Assembly (NCBI GenBank): GCA_959028445.1
Contig: CAUFRY010000005.1
Span: 16,847-80,846, forward strand
Reading direction: 5' to 3'
Source: an uncultured Collinsella sp.
Lineage (GTDB): Bacteria > Actinomycetota > Coriobacteriia > Coriobacteriales > Coriobacteriaceae
DNA length: 64,000 bases
Position 1 is the stretch's first letter; every line of letters starts with the position of its first letter. The translations under genes were made by a program, and so were the position numbers. Of the stretch, positions 25,786 to 34,705 are shown piece by piece. The notes beneath the pieces are model-generated. The model was not told where the DNA came from. It saw only the letters and a program-made list of their open reading frames with translations, and did no database searches.

Positions 25786-26523
25786 TTGTTAGTACTTACT
25801 GATCAGCAAGCTGACGAGATGTTGAGTCGTCTAGCTTTCTATTGCAAAGAGTATTCCTTGAGCGTAACTGATGTTGAGCTGAGGAAATGTATTCAGCATT
25901 TGGATTTGGTTCTAGAAACAAATAAGACAACCAATCTCACCCGTATTCTTAACGTAGAAGATGCTGCCGTACTTCATATCCTCGACTCACTTGTTTTGCT
26001 CCTCTATATCAACAAGGCTCCTGAGGGAGCTTTGCTCGATATGGGAACAGGTGCGGGCTTCCCTGGTATTCCATTAACCATAACCACGCATCGTAAAGCT
26101 ACTTATATTGACTCTGTTGGCAAGAAGGTTGATGCGGTAAATTCCTTTGTCCATGCTCTTGGATTGAAACATGCCCATGCGGTTCATGATCGTCTTGAAG
26201 AATATGCTCGGAGCCATAAGAAGCAGTTCTCTGTTGTAACTGCCCGCGCACTGGCCCCTCTACCGATTCTTGTTGAGTATGCGGCTCCGTATCTGAAGGA
26301 TGGAGGGCTATTTGTTATAACCAAGGGCAATCCTTCGGATGAGGAGCTTGCTTCCGGCATGTCAGCAGCTAAGATTTGCGGCTTCACTTTGCTTCTGAAT
26401 GACGCAATTGATTTGCCTGAAGGCTTGGGTCACAGGGAGTTCATTGTTCTTAAGAAGAGTCATCCAGCATCCGTTTCATTGCCTCGTGCAAATGGCGTGG
26501 CAAAGAAGAATCCGCTTGCCTAG
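25786..26523 (+). CDS. rsmG: 16S rRNA m7G527 methyltransferase RsmG
   Basis: The SAM-dependent methyltransferase has motif I DMGTGAGFPGIPL and the RsmG VTARALAPL motif, and is about 245 residues long. It methylates G527 of 16S rRNA; loss gives low-level streptomycin resistance in other bacteria. The TTG at 25786 has AAAGGAG 6 nt upstream. An in-frame TTG at 25738 lies in the preceding terminator's T-run and is unlikely. Codon use is clearly AT-richer than in yidC or dnaN. Confidence 0.92.
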   Translation: MLVLTDQQADEMLSRLAFYCKEYSLSVTDVELRKCIQHLDLVLETNKTTNLTRILNVEDAAVLHILDSLVLLLYINKAPEGALLDMGTGAGFPGIPLTITTHRKATYIDSVGKKVDAVNSFVHALGLKHAHAVHDRLEEYARSHKKQFSVVTARALAPLPILVEYAAPYLKDGGLFVITKGNPSDEELASGMSAAKICGFTLLLNDAIDLPEGLGHREFIVLKKSHPASVSLPRANGVAKKNPLA

Positions 26524-26524
26524 A

Positions 26525-26540
26525 TGTTTCACGTGAAACA
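26525..26540. other. parS site 1
   Basis: TGTTTCACGTGAAACA is a perfect match to the 16-bp bacterial parS palindrome, directly after the rsmG stop. ParB (27451-28356) is expected to bind here and spread. Confidence 0.97.
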
Positions 26541-26563
26541 TAATGGATACTAACAACTTGCAG

Positions 26564-26579
26564 TGTTTCACGTGAAACA
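26564..26579. other. parS site 2
   Basis: Second perfect TGTTTCACGTGAAACA, 39 bp after the first. Confidence 0.97.
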
Positions 26580-26602
26580 TGGCGGTTGATATCGATTCGG
26601 AA

Positions 26603-26618
26603 TGTTTCACGTGAAACA
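26603..26618. other. parS site 3
   Basis: Third perfect TGTTTCACGTGAAACA, again exactly 39 bp on, 40 bp ahead of parA. The regular spacing is close to four helical turns, placing the sites on similar faces. Confidence 0.97.
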
Positions 26619-26657
26619 TCCTCCGTTTGACAGCTTTAATACACACCAGGAGGGACC

Positions 26658-27458
26658 GTGGGATTTCGCGACGTTAAGCGTTCAAAGAGCGCAAAAGACA
26701 CGCGTATCATTGCAATCATCAATCAAAAAGGCGGCGTCGGTAAGTCAACGACGGCTGTAAACCTTGCAGCAGCACTGGGTGAGCAGGGTCGTAAGACACT
26801 GATTGTCGATTTTGATCCGCAGGGAAACAGCACCAGTGGATTCGGAATTGAAAAAGAAGACCTTGATCACTGCATCTATGATGCATTGTTGAATGATGTG
26901 CCGGCAGAATCACTTGTTCTTGATACAAATTGCAAAAAGGTATTCGTAATTCCAGCTACAATTCAGCTTGCAGGCGCCGAAATTGAGCTCGTAAGCGCAA
27001 TTGCACGTGAAACCCGCCTCAAAGATTTGCTTGAGCCGATTCAGGACGAGTTCGATTTTATTTTCATTGACTGTCCTCCTTCGCTCGGCCTGCTTGCTAT
27101 CAACGCTTTGACCGCAGCAGACAGCGTTTTGATTCCGATCCAGTGCGAATATTACGCACTCGAGGGCGTTACGAAGCTGCTTGAGTCAATGAAGATGGTC
27201 AAATCAAGGCTGAACAAGGGCTTAGACACCTATGGTGTGCTTATGACCATGTATGACTCGCGTACTTCACTATCGAATCAGGTTGTTGAGGAGGTTCAAT
27301 CGTACTTTGGTGATAAGGCGTTTAAGACGCTAATCCCCCGTACGGTTAAAATCTCCGAAGCTCCGTCTTTTGGAGAACCGGTAATTACCTATGCACCTCA
27401 AAATAAGGGTGCAAAAGCATATATGAACCTTGCAAAAGAGGTGATCAAGCGTGCCTAG
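26658..27458 (+). CDS. parA: Chromosome partitioning ATPase ParA/Soj
   Basis: The 266-residue deviant-Walker ATPase has KGGVGKSTTAVNLA, DFDPQGNSTSGFG and FIFIDCPPSLG. It moves ParB-parS complexes and segregates origins. GTG start with GGAGGG 5 nt upstream. It overlaps parB by 8 nt and lies just downstream of three parS sites, so ParB binding may also influence its promoter. Confidence 0.96.
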   Translation: MGFRDVKRSKSAKDTRIIAIINQKGGVGKSTTAVNLAAALGEQGRKTLIVDFDPQGNSTSGFGIEKEDLDHCIYDALLNDVPAESLVLDTNCKKVFVIPATIQLAGAEIELVSAIARETRLKDLLEPIQDEFDFIFIDCPPSLGLLAINALTAADSVLIPIQCEYYALEGVTKLLESMKMVKSRLNKGLDTYGVLMTMYDSRTSLSNQVVEEVQSYFGDKAFKTLIPRTVKISEAPSFGEPVITYAPQNKGAKAYMNLAKEVIKRA

Positions 27459-28356
27459 TGTAAAGAAACGTGGCGGATTGGGACGTGGACTCAATGCTTT
27501 GGTCTCAGAGGCCGAGTATGAGACCGGCGGTTCGGCTGCATCGGCTTCGAATGCCGCATCTGAAACAAAACTACCTATTGAGGATATCGTTCCCAACCCT
27601 AATCAGCCGCGAATTCACTTTAACGAAACTGAACTTCGTGAGTTGAGCGAATCAATCCAAGAACATGGCGTCTTGCAGCCGCTTTTGGTTCGCAAGCATG
27701 GAAACGGCTATGAGATCATCGCTGGTGAGCGTCGTTACCAAGCGTCAAAGCTTGCTGGTCTTGAGGAGCTGCCTGTCATCATTAAAGATGTTAATGATGA
27801 AGAGATGCTGGCTCTTGCTCTGATCGAAAACCTTCAGCGTTCTGATCTGAATCCCGTCGAAGAGGCTAAGGGCTATCGCCAGCTTATCGATGCCAGCGGT
27901 ATGACCCAGGAGGCATTGTCGAAGGCAGTCAGCAAGTCACGCTCTGCAATTACAAACTCGCTGCGCCTTCTCGATCTCCCTGAAGTTGTTCAGCAGATGA
28001 TTTTTGAGGGCAAACTTACTGCTGGTCATGCACGTGCGATTCTTGCAGTTCCCTATGAGGACGCTCGAATTCGACTTGCAGAGAAGGTTGTTGCAGAGGG
28101 CCTTTCCGTAAGAGCGACAGAAAATCTTGCTCCGTTGTTTTCTGCCGGAGAGACACCTAAGACGCCGAGGCCTGCAACGCCTCAGTCTTTTAAAAAGGCT
28201 GCCCGCGTGCTTCGTCAGGTTTTTAATACCAACGTGCGTGTTAAGAGCTCGCGTGGAAAGAATAAGATTGAGATTGAGTTTAAAGACGAGGAAGAGCTCT
28301 CTCGTATTCTTGGCGAAATGATTCAGTTTGATCAAGGAGGCCAAGATGAGGAATAG
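27451..28356 (+). CDS. parB: Chromosome partitioning protein ParB/Spo0J
   Basis: The 301-residue protein has the N-terminal CTPase domain with GERRYQASKLAG and ENLQRSDLNPVEEA, the HTH that reads parS (TQEALSKAVSKSRSAITNSLRLL), and a C-terminal dimerisation region. It starts at a GTG overlapping parA. The upstream helix motif GLGRGLNAL, which stimulates ParA ATPase, is present at residues 9-17. Confidence 0.96.
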   Translation: MPSVKKRGGLGRGLNALVSEAEYETGGSAASASNAASETKLPIEDIVPNPNQPRIHFNETELRELSESIQEHGVLQPLLVRKHGNGYEIIAGERRYQASKLAGLEELPVIIKDVNDEEMLALALIENLQRSDLNPVEEAKGYRQLIDASGMTQEALSKAVSKSRSAITNSLRLLDLPEVVQQMIFEGKLTAGHARAILAVPYEDARIRLAEKVVAEGLSVRATENLAPLFSAGETPKTPRPATPQSFKKAARVLRQVFNTNVRVKSSRGKNKIEIEFKDEEELSRILGEMIQFDQGGQDEE

Positions 28357-28600
28357 GATTTTAACTGCGATTGCATTGGCGACGACTGTCGCGGCTGGTG
28401 CCTTTGCTGGCTATAAGATCGCGACAGACGATGAACTTCGAGGTCGTTTGCTTCGTAGTGCGCAAGATATTGTCGATACATCCAAGAAGAAAATGGATGT
28501 TATGACAGAAGATGTTGCCATGCGTACGGCTCAGGTAACGAAGAATCCCAAGATTAATCAAGGTTGGGTTAGTAACCAATGGGAAAATGTAGGCTATTAG
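28346..28600 (+). CDS. Small membrane-anchored protein coupled to parB
   Basis: The 84-residue protein has one N-terminal membrane helix (about residues 4-22, ending AGYKIATDDE), like YtxH-type proteins, and a charged helical remainder. Its ATG lies inside the end of parB, with AAGGAGG 5 nt upstream, so it is translated by coupling to parB. Function unknown; the operon position suggests a membrane partner of segregation, an inference only. Confidence 0.7.
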   Translation: MRNRILTAIALATTVAAGAFAGYKIATDDELRGRLLRSAQDIVDTSKKKMDVMTEDVAMRTAQVTKNPKINQGWVSNQWENVGY

Positions 28601-28609
28601 GTACCTAAC
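28597..28609. repeat. TTAGGTACCTAAC palindrome, copy 2
   Basis: Identical to 25093-25105. It overlaps the stop codon of the small gene after parB. Confidence 0.5.
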
Positions 28610-28628
28610 AATTACTTAGCATATTTTG

Positions 28629-28670
28629 AGGGGTCCTTGTCTGATTCACGAGGCAAGGACCCCTTATTTT
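28629..28670 (+). terminator. Terminator of the parAB operon
   Basis: AGGGGTCCTTG (28629-28639) pairs exactly with CAAGGACCCCT (28654-28664), followed by TATTTT. Confidence 0.85.
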
Positions 28671-28677
28671 GGCCGTA

Positions 28678-28712
28678 AAAAATGGGACAGGTAGCAGCTG
28701 ATTCAAAATTAA
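28678..28712. repeat. GGGACAGGT-containing REP-like unit (weak)
   Basis: AAAAAATGGGACAGGTAGC lies between the two convergent terminators. It shares the GGGACAGGT core of the unit at 8264-8292, but its flanking arms are imperfect. Confidence 0.35.
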
Positions 28713-28716
28713 GGTC

Positions 28717-28762
28717 AATAAATAAAACGGCCCCGGTTGCATCTCCTGTAACCGGGGCCGTT
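28717..28762 (-). terminator. Terminator of rlmN
   Basis: AACGGCCCCGGTT (28726-28738) pairs exactly with AACCGGGGCCGTT (28750-28762). The minus strand continues TTATTTATT. Confidence 0.85.
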
Positions 28763-28765
28763 CGA

Positions 28766-28781
28766 TGTTTCACATGAAACG
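28766..28781. other. Near-match parS
   Basis: TGTTTCACATGAAACG differs from parS at two of sixteen positions. It sits just downstream of rlmN, about 2.1 kb from the main cluster. Confidence 0.55.
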
Positions 28782-28799
28782 TTTTGGGGTGCGACTCCC

Positions 28800-29852
28800 C
28801 TATGCGTTCTTCTGAACTTTGAAGCGCTGCTTCAGCTGTCCGCAAGCGGCGTCAATATCGTTACCACGGGAGTTACGAATCGTGGTCTCGATGCCACGGG
28901 ACTCAAGACGACGCTGAAGATCCTCAACCTTATGAATCGGCGACGGCTTGAGCGGGCTGCCCTCGATGTCGTTAAGCTGAATCAGGTTAACGTGGCACAA
29001 CGTTCCCTCGCAGAAGTCGCAGAGCGCCTGCATCTCGGGATTCGTATCGTTGACGCCTTCGATCATGGCATACTCATAGGTCGGGCGGCGGCCAGTCTTC
29101 TCGGTGTAGAGTTGAAGCGCCTCGTGAAGGCGAAGTAGCGTGTACTTCTTAACACCGGGCATTAGCTTATTGCGTGTCGACTGGATGGCGGAATGCAGGG
29201 AAACGGCAAGCGTGAACTGCTCGGGGATGTCGGCAAATTTGCGAATACCGGGAATAACGCCGCTGGTAGAGACGGTGAGGTGACGAGCACCGATACCGAT
29301 GCCATCGGGGTCGTTGAGGATTCGCAACGCCTTGAGAACCTCGTCGTAGTTGGCAAACGGCTCGCCCTGGCCCATGAAGACAACGCTCGTGACGCGCTCG
29401 CCAAAGTCGTTGGATACATGAAGTACCTGGTCGACGATCTCTTGAGCGGTCAGAGAGCGCTTGAGGCCGTTGAGACCGGTAGCGCAAAAGGCACAGCCCA
29501 TGCCGCAGCCTGCCTGGGTGGAAACGCAGACGGAAAGCTTGTTGCGACGGGGCATACCGACAGTTTCGACGGAAATGCCGTCGTGGTACTCGAGCAGATA
29601 CTTGCGCGAGCCATCTTTGGAAACCTGCTTGGTGAGTTCAGTCGGCGTATCAAAGGCAAAAGCCTCTTTAAGCTGCTCGCGGAAAGCCTTGGGAAGGTTG
29701 GTCATGTCGTCGAACGAACAAACGTTCTTCTCAAAGACCCATTCGATGAGCTGCTTCGCGCGGAAGGCGGGCTGGCCAAGCTCGGCCACGAGCTCGCGAA
29801 TATCGTTTTGGCTCAAGTCGCGAATGTCCTGAGATTTAGTCCTGGGATTCAT
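28800..29852 (-). CDS. rlmN: 23S rRNA/tRNA A2-methyltransferase RlmN
   Basis: The 350-residue radical-SAM methyltransferase has the CGMGCAFC cluster motif (CxxxCxxC) and GQGEPFANYDEV. The C-terminal catalytic cysteine lies in ETTIRNSRGNDIDAACGQL. It methylates A2503 of 23S rRNA and A37 of some tRNAs at carbon 2. It lies convergent to the parAB operon with its own terminator. Confidence 0.96.
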   Translation of the reverse strand: MNPRTKSQDIRDLSQNDIRELVAELGQPAFRAKQLIEWVFEKNVCSFDDMTNLPKAFREQLKEAFAFDTPTELTKQVSKDGSRKYLLEYHDGISVETVGMPRRNKLSVCVSTQAGCGMGCAFCATGLNGLKRSLTAQEIVDQVLHVSNDFGERVTSVVFMGQGEPFANYDEVLKALRILNDPDGIGIGARHLTVSTSGVIPGIRKFADIPEQFTLAVSLHSAIQSTRNKLMPGVKKYTLLRLHEALQLYTEKTGRRPTYEYAMIEGVNDTNPEMQALCDFCEGTLCHVNLIQLNDIEGSPLKPSPIHKVEDLQRRLESRGIETTIRNSRGNDIDAACGQLKQRFKVQKNA

Positions 29853-29937
29853 GGAAGCCTTTCGATTTTGGGGAAACGTAGAGGGTATCGCTACAATATG
29901 GTATCAGCTGCAGAAATTATAGAGGAGGAGTCTGCCC

Positions 29938-30903
29938 ATGCCGGGTAAAAGCCTAGAGAACATGCACGTAGCGGTCTTGGCGGGCGGTCATTCCGCTGAG
30001 CGCGAGATCTCGCTTAATTCGGGAAAGAACGTTGTGGTGGCACTGAAGGAAGCCGGCTACACCTCGGTGGAGCTGCTCGATACGGCCGCTGATGACTTTA
30101 TGGTAACCATGGCAACCGGCGGCTTTGACGTGGCGTTTATCGCCATGCACGGTGCCGGCGGCGAGGATGGCGCCATGCAAGGCGCCATGGAGACCCTGGG
30201 TATCCCCTACACGGCTTCGGGCGTGCTTGCCAGCGCCTGCGGTGCCGACAAGGAGGTCTCTAAGCTCCTGTACGCCAAGGCGGGCATTCCCATTGCCCCC
30301 GGCCTTGCGCTCGAGGTGGGCGATGAAGTCGATATCGATCATATCGTCGAGGTTTGTGGCGAGCGCTGCTTTGTGAAGCCGGCCGTCAACGGTTCCAGCT
30401 ATGGCATTTCCCTGGTCCATGAGCCCTCCGAGCTGCCCGCGGCAATCGCCAAGGCGTTTGAGTACGGCGACAAAGTGCTGGTCGAGAAGTGCATCGAGGG
30501 TACCGAGATCACCGTCGGCGTGTACGGCGAGGACGACGTGCGCGCTCTGCCGATTGTCGAGATTCGCAAACCCGAGGACTGTGAGTTCTACGATCTGGAC
30601 GTGAAATATGTCGACCCTACGGACATCCATCGCATTCCGGCGCAGATTTCACCCGAGAATTACGCTCGCGCTCAGGAGCTTGCCTGTGCTGCTCACAAGG
30701 CCCTCGGTTGCCTGGGTATCTCGCGCAGCGACTTTATCGTGAGTGAGGACGGCCCCGTTATCCTCGAGACCAATACCATTCCCGGCATGACCGATACGTC
30801 GCTGTATCCGGACGAGATCCGCCACACCGACGACATGACGTTCCCGCAGGTCTGTGACAGCCTGATTCGTATGGGCCTTCGTCGAGCGGGCATTGCATGC
30901 TAA
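29938..30903 (+). CDS. ddl: D-alanine--D-alanine ligase
   Basis: The 321-residue ATP-grasp enzyme joins two D-Ala for the peptidoglycan stem. It shows HGAGGEDGAMQG, GIPYTASGVLAS, FVKPAVNGSSYGIS and the C-terminal ETNTIPGMT. In the omega loop, where E. coli DdlB has FYDYEAKY, this protein has FYDLDVKY. Leu220 thus replaces the tyrosine that shapes acceptor choice. A GAGGAGG site precedes the ATG. It overlaps the next gene by 7 nt. Confidence 0.93.
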   Translation: MPGKSLENMHVAVLAGGHSAEREISLNSGKNVVVALKEAGYTSVELLDTAADDFMVTMATGGFDVAFIAMHGAGGEDGAMQGAMETLGIPYTASGVLASACGADKEVSKLLYAKAGIPIAPGLALEVGDEVDIDHIVEVCGERCFVKPAVNGSSYGISLVHEPSELPAAIAKAFEYGDKVLVEKCIEGTEITVGVYGEDDVRALPIVEIRKPEDCEFYDLDVKYVDPTDIHRIPAQISPENYARAQELACAAHKALGCLGISRSDFIVSEDGPVILETNTIPGMTDTSLYPDEIRHTDDMTFPQVCDSLIRMGLRRAGIAC

Positions 30904-33791
30904 TCGAGGACGCGGTTTCGTCAGGAACGCCGCAGTTTGTCATCGACTCCTATGCCACGCTTGCCGAACGCGCCAAAACGCAGTCCTTCGGCCTTATCGA
31001 GGAAGATGTGATTGTCCTCGATACCGAGACCACAGGTCTTTCGGTGCAGGACAATGAGCTGATCGAGATCTCGGCGGCCCGTCTTTCGGGCCGCGAGGTC
31101 GTCGACCGCTTCGATACCTTCGTGCATCCCAAGCAGCTGATTCCCGCCGAGATCACCGAGCTCACGAGCATTACAAATGCCGATGTGGCAGATGCCCCGT
31201 CGGCCGTTGAGGCCGTAGCCGCTCTCGCCGATTTTGTCGGTGGTTGCCCGGTAATCGCACATAACGCCACGTTCGACCGCTCGTTTATCGAGTCGGTCAA
31301 AGGCGGCGTCAACGTGAGCGATATCTGGATCGATTCGCTGGCGCTGTCGCGCATCGCGCTTCCGCGCCTGGCATCGCACAAGTTGTCTTTTATGGCCGAT
31401 CTGTTTGGCTGTGACTCGGTATCACACCGTGCCAATGCCGACGTCGACGCCCTGTGTGGCGTATGGCGCGTGTTGCTCGTGGCGCTCACCGACTTGCCTC
31501 AGGGCCTCATGGCGCGCCTAGCCGACATGCATCCGGATGTGCCTTGGTCCTATCGTCCTATCTTCTCATTCTTGGCAGGGCAGAACCCTGGTTCTATCTT
31601 CTCTCTCAGCGCCGCTCGTGCTGACGTTCTCAAGGCCGATCGCGCCGACGATCGGGTGGACGCCGACGAACTGCCGGTCCTCAAGATGCCGAGTCGTGAG
31701 GAGATTGAGGCAGACTATGCGCCAGGTGGCCTGGTCAATCGCATGTATCCCACCTACGAGCCGCGTGATGAGCAGATCGCGATGGCGCTCGAGGTCCGCG
31801 ATGCGCTGGTCACGGGCACTCATCGTGTAATTGAGGCGGGCACGGGCGTCGGCAAATCGATGGCCTATCTGGTGCCTTTTGCCGAGGCAGCGCGCCGTAA
31901 CAACATCACGGTTGGTATTGCGACCAAATCGAACAATCTTGCCGACCAGCTCATGTACCATGAGCTGCCAAAACTTGCCGAGCAACTGGACGGTGGTCTG
32001 TCATTTTGCGCTCTCAAGGGGTATGACCACTATCCATGCCTGCGCAAGCTTGAGCGCATGAGCCGCGGCCAGGTCGAGATTACCACCAAGCGCGATCCGG
32101 CGGACACGCTCACGGCGGTCGCGGTCATTATGGCGTACGTCTGCCAATCAGCCGATGGCGACCTCGACTCGCTCGGCATTCGGTGGCGCAGCGTCAACCG
32201 CCCCGACTTTACGACGGCCTCGCGCGAGTGTGCTCGTCGCCTCTGCCCGTTTTTCCCTGATAAATGTTTGGTCCACGGCGCTCGCCGTCGTGCAGCGCAT
32301 GCCGACGTGGTGGTCACCAACCATTCCCTGCTGTTCCGCAATGTCGCGGCCGAGGGCAGGATTTTACCTCCGATTCGTCATTGGGTAATCGACGAGGCCC
32401 ATTCCATCGAGCGCGAGGCGCGCCGTCAGTGGGCGCGCGTGGTGTCGGCGGACGAATCACGCGTTCTGTTTGAGCGCCTGGGTGGCTCGAGCACCGGTGC
32501 GCTAAGCCAGGTCTCCCGTGATTTGGCAACCTCCGAGGGCTCTACGCTCTATCTGGGCCTTACTGCCAAGGCGACGTCGACGGTTGCGCGCGCGAGCATG
32601 GCAATCGCCGACGTGTTCGATGGCGTTCGCGAGCTCGGCCGCCGTGCCCGTGGGGGTTATGACAATGCCAATCTATGGATTGGCCCCGAGCTGCGCGAAT
32701 CTGACGACTGGCATGATTTCTTACAGTCGGCCTACGCTGCCATCGACGTATTGGAACAGGCTGACAAGAGCGTCGACGCGCTGGTGCAAGCCGTCGCCGC
32801 CGACAAGCCCGAGGTTGTTGTCGACCTGGGTGATATCTCGCGCCGCCTGCACGAGCTGGCCGAGAACCTCAAACTCATCATTGATGGCACCGATGAACAC
32901 TACGTGTATTCGCTGCAGGTCAATCGCAGGCTGCGTGCCGGCGGAGAGTCAATGACCGCAGAGCGCATCGACATTGGCGAGGCCTTGGCAACCGAGTGGC
33001 TGCCCGAGGTTCACACAGCTATCTTTGCCTCGGCGACCATGACGGTGTCCAAAAGCTTCGAACACTTTAACCACGCGGTCGGCCTCGATCGCATCGGCGC
33101 TTCAACATCCTCATCGCTGCACTTGGACTCGAGCTACGACTTCGATTCGAACATGGCTGTAGTCGTTGCGGGCGATATCCCCGATCCGCGCGATCGCGAG
33201 AGCTATCTTACGGCGCTCGAGCGCGTGCTGGTCGACGCCCATCTTGCCATGGGCGGATCGGTGCTCACACTGTTCACCAATCGGCGCGACATGGAAGACC
33301 TGTACGCCCGCGTTGAGCCCAAGATGGCCCGTGCGGGTCTGGAGCTCAACTGCCAGCAACGCAACTCATCTCCTCGTCGCCTGCGCGATCGGTTTATCAA
33401 CGAGCCGACTTCATCGCTTTTTGCGCTTAAGGCCTTCTGGGAGGGGTTCGACGCCAGCGGCGAGACGCTGCGCTGCGTCATCATTCCCAAGCTGCCGTTC
33501 TCGAGTCCCACGGACCCGCTCTCGTGCGAGCGCAACCTGCGCGAAGACCGCGCTTGGGCGCGCTATTCGCTGCCCGAGGCGGTGCTCGAGGTCAAGCAGG
33601 CGGCCGGCCGCCTTATCCGCTCGTCGACCGATTGCGGCGTGCTGATTCTGGCCGACCCGCGCCTGGTGACGAAGGGCTACGGAAAGAAGTTCTTAACGTC
33701 GCTGCCCACGAGCTCCTACCAGCGCATCGAATCGGCGCAGATCGGGCACTATCTGCAACTGTGGCGCGCACGCCACGAGCGGCGGCGCTAA
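30897..33791 (+). CDS. DnaQ exonuclease-DinG helicase fusion
   Basis: The protein is 964 residues long. Residues about 30-200 form a DEDD 3'-5' exonuclease (VLDTETTGL, HNATFDRSF, HRANADVDAL). The rest is a superfamily 2 XPD/DinG-type helicase: EAGTGVGKSMAYLVP, IDEAHSIER, and QAAGRLIRSSTD. Four cysteines (HYPCLRKL, RECARRLCPFFPDKC) could hold an iron-sulfur cluster as in E. coli DinG. B. subtilis-type DinG has the same fusion. It probably acts in DNA repair. ATG overlaps ddl. Confidence 0.9.
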   Translation: MLIEDAVSSGTPQFVIDSYATLAERAKTQSFGLIEEDVIVLDTETTGLSVQDNELIEISAARLSGREVVDRFDTFVHPKQLIPAEITELTSITNADVADAPSAVEAVAALADFVGGCPVIAHNATFDRSFIESVKGGVNVSDIWIDSLALSRIALPRLASHKLSFMADLFGCDSVSHRANADVDALCGVWRVLLVALTDLPQGLMARLADMHPDVPWSYRPIFSFLAGQNPGSIFSLSAARADVLKADRADDRVDADELPVLKMPSREEIEADYAPGGLVNRMYPTYEPRDEQIAMALEVRDALVTGTHRVIEAGTGVGKSMAYLVPFAEAARRNNITVGIATKSNNLADQLMYHELPKLAEQLDGGLSFCALKGYDHYPCLRKLERMSRGQVEITTKRDPADTLTAVAVIMAYVCQSADGDLDSLGIRWRSVNRPDFTTASRECARRLCPFFPDKCLVHGARRRAAHADVVVTNHSLLFRNVAAEGRILPPIRHWVIDEAHSIEREARRQWARVVSADESRVLFERLGGSSTGALSQVSRDLATSEGSTLYLGLTAKATSTVARASMAIADVFDGVRELGRRARGGYDNANLWIGPELRESDDWHDFLQSAYAAIDVLEQADKSVDALVQAVAADKPEVVVDLGDISRRLHELAENLKLIIDGTDEHYVYSLQVNRRLRAGGESMTAERIDIGEALATEWLPEVHTAIFASATMTVSKSFEHFNHAVGLDRIGASTSSSLHLDSSYDFDSNMAVVVAGDIPDPRDRESYLTALERVLVDAHLAMGGSVLTLFTNRRDMEDLYARVEPKMARAGLELNCQQRNSSPRRLRDRFINEPTSSLFALKAFWEGFDASGETLRCVIIPKLPFSSPTDPLSCERNLREDRAWARYSLPEAVLEVKQAAGRLIRSSTDCGVLILADPRLVTKGYGKKFLTSLPTSSYQRIESAQIGHYLQLWRARHERRR

Positions 33792-34705
33792 AGCGGACAG
33801 ACGAGGGTTTGTGCCATATCGCACAGGCGCTTTGACAGGGCGGGGTCATCCAAGATGCGGATGGCTCCGCCCGCTGCGATTACCTGGCTCAGTAGCCAAC
33901 GCTCGGAGCCGTAATGCACAGTTACCGTTGCCATGTCTGCCCCGCCGCGCTCGATTAGGGTGATGCCGGCCCAGTCCAGATGCTCCGCCATATCGAATGG
34001 CATCAAGAGCTTTGCGCTGCGCTGCGTCCGGGCAAGGGAATCGTGGAGGGATGCGACGTCCGGTGTGTGAGGCACGACGGAGTCTTCCGTCAAGGCGAGT
34101 CCCTCGATTTTATCCATGCGATAGGTGCGCTGCTCATCGACTGTGATGTCCCAGGCAATCAGGTATGTTTGGTCGCCGTTTGCCGTAATGCGCAAGGGGT
34201 CGACCAGACGCTCGCGTGGCCGTGCATCGTCCATCGAGCGATATGAGATGCGGCAGCGAACGCCGTCCTGAATGGCACAGCTCAGCTGCTGCCAGTGCGA
34301 CCCGTGGTTGACGGTGTCAAAGACGCGCTGGTTATAGCCGAGCTCTTCGGGTAGAAGGGCATGTCGAATCCGAGCTGCCGTCTGCGGCTCGATCCCCAAC
34401 GATTCAAGTTCGTGGTTGAGCACAGCGCCCTCGGCTGCACTCAAGCGCAACGGTAGCACACGCCCGGCGTCACCAGTGAGGACCACACGCTCGCCGTGGC
34501 ATTCGCAGATGATGCGCGCACCAGATTCTCGGTCCGCGAGCGTCGAGACGATCTCGAGAATCTCGTCGAGCGATACTCCCGTGATGTCAAAGCGGCCGCA
34601 AATCTCGGTTCGTGTCATGCCGCTCTCGCCGGCGGCGTAGAGGGCCTCCATGATGTCGATGGCGCGCGAGAGTCTCTGCTCGCTGGTGAGTTTACGCACG
34701 GGCAT
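33788..34705 (-). CDS. WYL-domain transcriptional regulator (PafC-like)
   Basis: About 305 residues. The N-terminal winged-helix region (TRTEICGRFDITGVSLDEIL) precedes a WYL ligand-binding domain (CRISYRSMDD, TYLIAWDI) and a C-terminal WCX extension. The ATG at 34705 is preferred to a TTG at 34726. It overlaps the upstream WYL gene by 14 nt. Paired WYL regulators such as PafB-PafC form heterodimers that control DNA-damage genes in actinobacteria. The same role here is inferred from pairing. Confidence 0.85.
   Translation of the reverse strand: MPVRKLTSEQRLSRAIDIMEALYAAGESGMTRTEICGRFDITGVSLDEILEIVSTLADRESGARIICECHGERVVLTGDAGRVLPLRLSAAEGAVLNHELESLGIEPQTAARIRHALLPEELGYNQRVFDTVNHGSHWQQLSCAIQDGVRCRISYRSMDDARPRERLVDPLRITANGDQTYLIAWDITVDEQRTYRMDKIEGLALTEDSVVPHTPDVASLHDSLARTQRSAKLLMPFDMAEHLDWAGITLIERGGADMATVTVHYGSERWLLSQVIAAGGAIRILDDPALSKRLCDMAQTLVCPL

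Noticed and set aside
30897..33791. Novel nuclease-helicase defence system
   Set aside because: DnaQ-DinG fusions are known housekeeping repair helicases in Gram-positives; no partner defence genes nearby.
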